Below the pieces are notes generated by a model, which worked only from the letters and a program-made list of their open reading frames with translations, did not search any database and had not been told where the DNA came from. A DNA stretch of 64,000 bases from Oscillospiraceae bacterium (GTDB lineage Bacteria; Bacillota; Clostridia; Oscillospirales; Acutalibacteraceae): NCBI GenBank assembly GCA_902790325.1, contig CADARP010000002.1, positions 1-64,000 of the forward strand, written 5' to 3'. Positions 60,083-64,000 of the stretch are shown piece after piece; position 1 is the stretch's first letter; the number at the start of each line of letters is the position of its first letter. The position numbers were made by a program, and so were the translations under genes.

Positions 60083-60850
60083 ATGCTCAATCAATATTCC
60101 AGAACCGAGCTTCTGTACGGCCGCGAAGCCATGGAGAAGCTGCGGCACGCACGCGTGGCGGTTTTCGGCATCGGCGGCGTCGGCGGCTATACGGTCGAAG
60201 CGCTTGTCCGGTCCGGGATCGGCGCGGTCGATCTGATCGACGACGACAAGGTCTGTCTGACGAACATCAACCGGCAGATCTACGCCACGCGTAAAACGAT
60301 CGGCCAATACAAGGTGGACGTCGCTGCCGAACGGATCGCGGAGATCGACCCGCAGATACAGGTCACAGTGCACAAGACCTTTTACACACCGCAGACAGCC
60401 GATCAGTTCGATTTCACGGCGTATGACTATATCGTGGATGCGATCGACACCGTTACCGGAAAACTGGAGCTGGTGCAGCAGGCATACACAGTCGGAACGC
60501 CGATCATCTCCTCGATGGGCGCAGGAAACAAACTCGATCCGACGGCGTTTACGGTGACGGACATCTACAAGACATCCGTCTGTCCGCTCGCCAAGGTCAT
60601 TCGGCACGAGCTGCGGCGCATGGGCATACCGCATTTGAAGGTCGTCTGGTCCAAAGAACCGCCGATCACGCCGATTGACGACATGGCCATATCCTGCCGC
60701 ACGCACTGCATCTGTCCGCCCGGCACGGCGCGCAAATGCACCCAGCGCCGTCAGGTGCCCGGAAGCAACGCGTTCGTGCCGTCGGTCGTCGGACTCATCA
60801 TCGCCGGAGAGGTCGTCAAAGACCTGACGGCAAAAGAAGAAAAGGAGTAA
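60083..60850 (+). CDS. tcdA: TcdA-like tRNA threonylcarbamoyladenosine dehydratase
   Basis: A 255-residue ThiF/E1-fold enzyme of the CsdL/TcdA branch, which cyclises t6A37 of tRNA to ct6A using ATP. VFGIGGVGGYTVEALVRSGIGAV is the nucleotide loop; DDDKVCLTNINRQIYA and KLDPTAFTVTDIYKTSVCPLAK are typical of TcdA. CRTHCICPPG gives Cys residues near the active region. First gene of an operon with sulfur carrier genes, although TcdA itself needs no carrier; an E1-like role toward a carrier is the alternative. Confidence 0.83.
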   Translation: MLNQYSRTELLYGREAMEKLRHARVAVFGIGGVGGYTVEALVRSGIGAVDLIDDDKVCLTNINRQIYATRKTIGQYKVDVAAERIAEIDPQIQVTVHKTFYTPQTADQFDFTAYDYIVDAIDTVTGKLELVQQAYTVGTPIISSMGAGNKLDPTAFTVTDIYKTSVCPLAKVIRHELRRMGIPHLKVVWSKEPPITPIDDMAISCRTHCICPPGTARKCTQRRQVPGSNAFVPSVVGLIIAGEVVKDLTAKEEKE

Positions 60851-60854
60851 GCGT

Positions 60855-61061
60855 ATGATTATCCTCGTCAGCGGCGAACGCCGCGAAATTCAGGAAGGCG
60901 CCACGGTCGCGCAGCTTCTGGTTCTTGAAAATGTGGAGATGCCGGAATACGTCAGCGTTTCGGTAAACGAGCAGTTTGTGCAGAAGGACGCTTTCGACAC
61001 GACCGTTCTGCACGGCGGCGACGTCATAGAGTTTCTCTACTACATGGGAGGCGGACAATGA
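60855..61061 (+). CDS. ThiS/MoaD-like sulfur carrier ending GGGQ
   Basis: A 68-residue ubiquitin-fold carrier: beta-grasp pattern (MIILVSGERREIQ, VSVSVNEQFVQKD, GDVIEFLYYMGGGQ). Carriers in this family must end in Gly-Gly to be adenylated; this one ends MGGGQ, with one extra Gln. A JAMM peptidase encoded two genes later could remove it, as known for CysO/Mec and QbsE/QbsD systems. Its TGA overlaps the next ATG. It likely delivers sulfide to thiamin, cysteine or another product; pathway unknown. Confidence 0.8.
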   Translation: MIILVSGERREIQEGATVAQLLVLENVEMPEYVSVSVNEQFVQKDAFDTTVLHGGDVIEFLYYMGGGQ

Positions 61062-61876
61062 TCTTTACGAACGAACAGCTTGAACGCTACTCCCGCCACA
61101 TCATCCTCAAAGACATCGGTGTGAAGGGACAGAAAAAGCTCGCTGCCGCAAAAGTGCTGATCATCGGCGCGGGCGGACTCGGCGCACCGGCAGCGATGTA
61201 TCTTGCCGCAGCGGGCGTCGGACGGATCGGAATCGCCGACGCGGACACGGTCGATCTGTCGAATCTGCAGCGTCAGATCATTCATACGACGAACGATCTC
61301 GGAAAGCCCAAGGTTGAGTCTGCCAGAGAGACGATGCAGGCGATCAACCCGGACGTGGACGTCAGAACGTATAACGAATTCATCTGCAGCCGGAACATCC
61401 TCGATCTTCTCGCGGAGTACGATTACGTGCTTGACGGAACGGACAATTTTCCGGCAAAGTTCCTTATCAACGACGCATGCGTCATGGCAAACAAGCCGTT
61501 TACACACGCCGGGATCATCCGGTTCGAGGGTCAGTTGATGACGGTCATCCCGCATCAGACGCCCTGCTACCGCTGCGTGTTCACGAATCCGCCGCCCAAG
61601 GGCGCGGTGCCGACCTGCCGCGAGGCGGGCGTCGTGGGCGCGATGGCAGGCGTCATCGGCTGTTTGCAGGCGCTGGAAGCAATCAAGTATATCACCGGTG
61701 CGGGCGAGCTGCTGACCGGAAAACTGCTGATCTTCGACGCGCTGGAAATGCGTTTTCATACCGCCAAACTGCCGCCGCGCGGAAAGGGCTGCGCCGTGTG
61801 TTCGGATCATCCGACCATCACGGAGCTGATTGACTACGATCCGCCCGCCTGCGGCTTAAAAGGGGTGAAAGCATGA
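61058..61876 (+). CDS. ThiF/MoeB/HesA-family E1-like enzyme
   Basis: A 272-residue E1-like enzyme that would adenylate the carrier C-terminus. VLIIGAGGLGAPAAMYLAAAG is the ATP loop; DADTVDLSNLQRQIIHTTNDLGKPK is the HesA/MoeB signature; DGTDNFPAKFLINDAC has the catalytic Asp; CYRCVF and CAVC are the structural zinc Cys pairs; VPTCREAGVVG holds the crossover Cys. Start overlaps the carrier stop and the stop overlaps the JAMM start, both ATGA. Confidence 0.88.
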   Translation: MIFTNEQLERYSRHIILKDIGVKGQKKLAAAKVLIIGAGGLGAPAAMYLAAAGVGRIGIADADTVDLSNLQRQIIHTTNDLGKPKVESARETMQAINPDVDVRTYNEFICSRNILDLLAEYDYVLDGTDNFPAKFLINDACVMANKPFTHAGIIRFEGQLMTVIPHQTPCYRCVFTNPPPKGAVPTCREAGVVGAMAGVIGCLQALEAIKYITGAGELLTGKLLIFDALEMRFHTAKLPPRGKGCAVCSDHPTITELIDYDPPACGLKGVKA

Positions 61877-62298
61877 ACGTACTGCCCGAAACGATCCGTC
61901 TATCCCGCAGGGAGTATGCGGTCATGCTGCACGAAGCGAACAGGAAAGCGCCCGAGGAAGCGTGTGGATTGCTGGCCGGGACAAACGACGACGGCGTGCG
62001 CACTATACGAAAGATCTACGTACTGGAGAATGCGGATCATTCGCCGGAGCATTTTCGTTTAAATCCCGCCGAACAGCTTGCCGCGATACGCAACATGCGG
62101 CAAAACGGCCTCAAACCGCTCGGAAACTGGCACTCCCACCCGGCAACGCCGTCCCGTCCGTCCGCGGAGGATATTCGTCTGGCGTTCGATAAAAACGCAA
62201 CCTACTGCATTTTGTCACTCGCCGGCGAAACGCCCGTGCTCAACGCCTTCCATATTGAGAACGGGAACGTAAGAAAAGAAAACCTACAGATTAAATAA
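61873..62298 (+). CDS. JAMM/Mov34-family metallopeptidase
   Basis: A 141-residue JAMM peptidase with E29 (EEACGLL), HSHP at 87-90, S97 and D100 (HSHPATPSRPSAED), the complete JAMM+ set. Bacterial members such as Mec and QbsD trim sulfur-carrier C-termini; in this operon the obvious substrate is the carrier ending GGGQ. ATGA overlap with the E1-like gene shows coupling. Alternative: removal of cysteine from a carrier-cysteine adduct. Confidence 0.85.
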   Translation: MNVLPETIRLSRREYAVMLHEANRKAPEEACGLLAGTNDDGVRTIRKIYVLENADHSPEHFRLNPAEQLAAIRNMRQNGLKPLGNWHSHPATPSRPSAEDIRLAFDKNATYCILSLAGETPVLNAFHIENGNVRKENLQIK

Positions 62299-62310
62299 GA
62301 GGAATTCGTC

Positions 62311-63369
62311 ATGGACAACACATTCAAAACCATTTCGGCGGCAGAATTTGCCGCTTTGGATTTTACGAAATATACGCTGGTCGATCTGCGCGAGCCGGAC
62401 GAGCTGCTTGTCAGCGGTATTGCAGGCGCAATCAACATCCCCTTTTCGCAGTTCGCCGCAAAACTCGACGACATCCCGAAAGACAAGCCGGTGATCGTCT
62501 ACTGCCGTGTGGGCGATTTCAGCGAGCAGATCGCGGAGATCCTCGCCGACCGCGGATACGATGTGGCGCACGTCGAGGGCGGGTACAACGCATACCGCAG
62601 GCTGACCGAGTGCGCAGCGCCGCCGGAGCCGGCAGCATCCACGACAGCGGAACCGGTTCTGATTGACGCAAAGGGGCTCAAATGCCCCGGTCCGATCGTC
62701 AAGGTCGCCGACTTCCTGCGGGACCAGCCCGACGGCACGCGCGTGCACGTGGAAGCGACGGAGGACGCTTTTTATTCCGACATCCGGGTCTGGTGTGCCC
62801 GAACGGGCAACCGGCTGGACAATATTACCTTTACGGACGGGATCATCCACGCGGATGTCACACGGCAAACACAGACGGCGCCGACAGCACAGACGGGGCA
62901 GAACGACAAAACGTTCGTCGTGTTTTCCGGCGATCTCGATAAGACGATCGCGGCGTTCATCATGGCAAACGGCGCGGCGGCAATGGGTAGAAGCGTCACG
63001 ATCTTCTTCACGTTCTGGGGTCTGAACATCCTGCGCCGTCCGGAACGTGTTAAGGTCAAAAAAGCGTTCATCGAGCGCATGTTCGGCATCATGATGCCAC
63101 GCGGCACGAAGCAGCTCGGCCTGTCGCGCATGAATATGGGCGGCGCCGGCGCAAAGATGATCCGCGGCATTATGCAAAGCAAGGGCGTAAGCTCTTTGGA
63201 AGAGCTGATCGATTCCGCGACCATGCACGGCGTACGGCTCGTTGCGTGTCAGATGTCGATGGATATTATGGGTATCCGCAAAGAGGAACTGATTGACGGT
63301 GTGGAGCTTGGCGGCGTGTCCACCTTCCTCGGCTCCGGCGAGCAGTCGGATATGAGTTTGTTTATTTGA
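62311..63369 (+). CDS. Rhodanese-TusA-DsrE fusion sulfurtransferase
   Basis: A 352-residue multidomain sulfur-transfer protein: rhodanese (1-100, active Cys C65 in YCRVGDF), a Pro/Ala/Thr linker, TusA (about 115-185, C125 in GLKCPGPIVKV), a second Thr/Gln linker, then a DsrE/DsrF-like domain (about 200-352, C313 in VACQMSMDIMG). The fused chain could pass persulfide from C65 to C125 to C313. It ends the sulfur-relay operon and is probably its sulfur donor. Similar fusions often also have a CoA-disulfide reductase part, which is absent here. Confidence 0.88.
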   Translation: MDNTFKTISAAEFAALDFTKYTLVDLREPDELLVSGIAGAINIPFSQFAAKLDDIPKDKPVIVYCRVGDFSEQIAEILADRGYDVAHVEGGYNAYRRLTECAAPPEPAASTTAEPVLIDAKGLKCPGPIVKVADFLRDQPDGTRVHVEATEDAFYSDIRVWCARTGNRLDNITFTDGIIHADVTRQTQTAPTAQTGQNDKTFVVFSGDLDKTIAAFIMANGAAAMGRSVTIFFTFWGLNILRRPERVKVKKAFIERMFGIMMPRGTKQLGLSRMNMGGAGAKMIRGIMQSKGVSSLEELIDSATMHGVRLVACQMSMDIMGIRKEELIDGVELGGVSTFLGSGEQSDMSLFI

Positions 63370-63384
63370 CAGGAGAGGATCTTT

Positions 63385-64000
63385 ATGCAGAAAAAGCTGA
63401 CCGGAAAAGCCATGTTTCTGTTTTGCCTCGGGGATTTTTCCAGAGCGATATTCAACGGACTGACGGCAACGTATCTGATGTACTTGTTCATCCCGGCGGA
63501 GAATTCGTCGCTGCCGGTCCTGCTGCCGTACGGCGCGCTGACGTTTGCGGTCATCCGCGGGATCGGCGTGATCTTTGACGCGCTGATCGACCCGTTTATC
63601 GCCTCGCGCAGCGACAATTGCAAAAGCCGTCTCGGTGCGCGCATCCCGTTCCTGCGATTTGCCGCGATCCCGATGGGCGTGTTCGCGCTTCTGATGGTGT
63701 TTATGCCCGTGCATGCGCAGTCGTGGATCAACGCCGTCTGGCTGCTCGTGATGCTGCTGCTGTTCAATCTGTCGTCGTCGCTGTTTCTGGTGCCGTACTA
63801 TGCGCTGATGGCGGAGCTCGTCACCGACACGAAACGCCGCGTGTTTTTCAGCACCATCAACACGCTTTTGTTCGTCATCGGCAGCGCGGTGATCTACATC
63901 ACGCCGATCATCAAAAATGCGCTCGTGGCAAACGGATACAGCGAGCTGGTTGCGTGGCGTGCCGCATTTCTCGTGTTCGGCATCCTCGGCGCACTTACGG
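63385..64000 (+). CDS. MFS/GPH-type transporter, cut by the window edge
   Basis: ATG 63385 (GAGAGGA about 8 bp upstream) opens at least 205 codons and runs past the window end. About five helices are visible. FDALIDPFIASRSDNCKSRLGARIPF matches the loop of the MelB/GPH (glycoside-pentoside-hexuronide:cation symporter) family, and later VTDTKRRVFFSTINTLLF is also typical. It follows the sulfurtransferase gene by 15 bp, but the pathway link is unclear. Confidence 0.75.
   Translation, partial: MQKKLTGKAMFLFCLGDFSRAIFNGLTATYLMYLFIPAENSSLPVLLPYGALTFAVIRGIGVIFDALIDPFIASRSDNCKSRLGARIPFLRFAAIPMGVFALLMVFMPVHAQSWINAVWLLVMLLLFNLSSSLFLVPYYALMAELVTDTKRRVFFSTINTLLFVIGSAVIYITPIIKNALVANGYSELVAWRAAFLVFGILGALT

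Overview
The window looks like a chromosomal segment of a Gram-positive, gut-type member of the Clostridia (Bacillota, probably Oscillospirales-like). Grounds: strong AGGAGG-type ribosome sites, TTGACA/TATAAT promoters with 17-18 bp spacers, many lipobox proteins, class B sortases with sorted surface proteins, an HTH/LytS-type signalling pair, dockerin-bearing secreted proteins and moderate GC. No rRNA, tRNA or CRISPR array was recognised. Genus and species cannot be fixed from sequence alone.

Layout. 0.2-2.8 kb: a metal-uptake operon (small His/Cys membrane protein, ZnuA-like binding lipoprotein without permease or ATPase, twin OB-like lipoproteins). 3.2-8.3 kb (minus): secreted alpha/beta hydrolase, GH78 alpha-L-rhamnosidase, TIM-barrel glycosidase-like protein and a Phe-tailed secreted protein. 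8.6-12.6 kb: alpha/beta hydrolase, a thiaminase I-like lipoprotein, an SGNH esterase and an acidic lipoprotein. 12.8-19.6 kb: secreted beta-helix protein, FAD oxidoreductase, and small acidic microproteins, two of them paralogous with an EF-hand-like loop; one paralog has ACG where the start should be. 19.8-32.1 kb: a two-component pair (HTH-REC protein plus LytS-like kinase) followed by a complete sortase-assembled pilus locus: two class B sortases, a SipA-like signal-peptidase homolog lacking its Ser/Lys dyad, a two-domain isopeptide pilin, a PGTPNT-repeat minor pilin/anchor, an active-looking signal peptidase and a 1.5k-residue tip adhesin.

32.2-41 kb: housekeeping and accessory enzymes (M20 amidohydrolase, two metallo-beta-lactamase-fold proteins, VOC protein, ADP-ribosylglycohydrolase, tandem CitMHS transporters, GNAT). 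41.0-45.4 kb (minus): a tightly coupled four-gene operon under a consensus promoter: glutaminase-less asparagine-synthetase-like protein, YlmD/laccase-family protein, a MATE transporter fused to a histidine-kinase-type ATPase domain, and a C39-like papain-fold protein. This is the best candidate for an undescribed system. 45.7-47.2 kb: an EamA transporter and an ECF S-like membrane protein.

47.4-56 kb (minus): three large secreted proteins, each ending in a dockerin-like module; two share a near-identical 3' end that includes the terminator. 56.2-59.1 kb: a TetR-controlled redox operon (aldo/keto reductase, flavodoxin lipoprotein) with two N-terminal gene remnants joined to their downstream neighbours by ATGA overlaps. 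59.1-59.9 kb: a truncated ISL3 transposase abutting another truncated gene. 60.1-63.4 kb: TcdA-like protein plus a sulfur-relay operon (ThiS-like carrier ending GGGQ, ThiF/MoeB-like E1, JAMM peptidase, rhodanese-TusA-DsrE fusion). An MFS/GPH transporter runs off the right edge.
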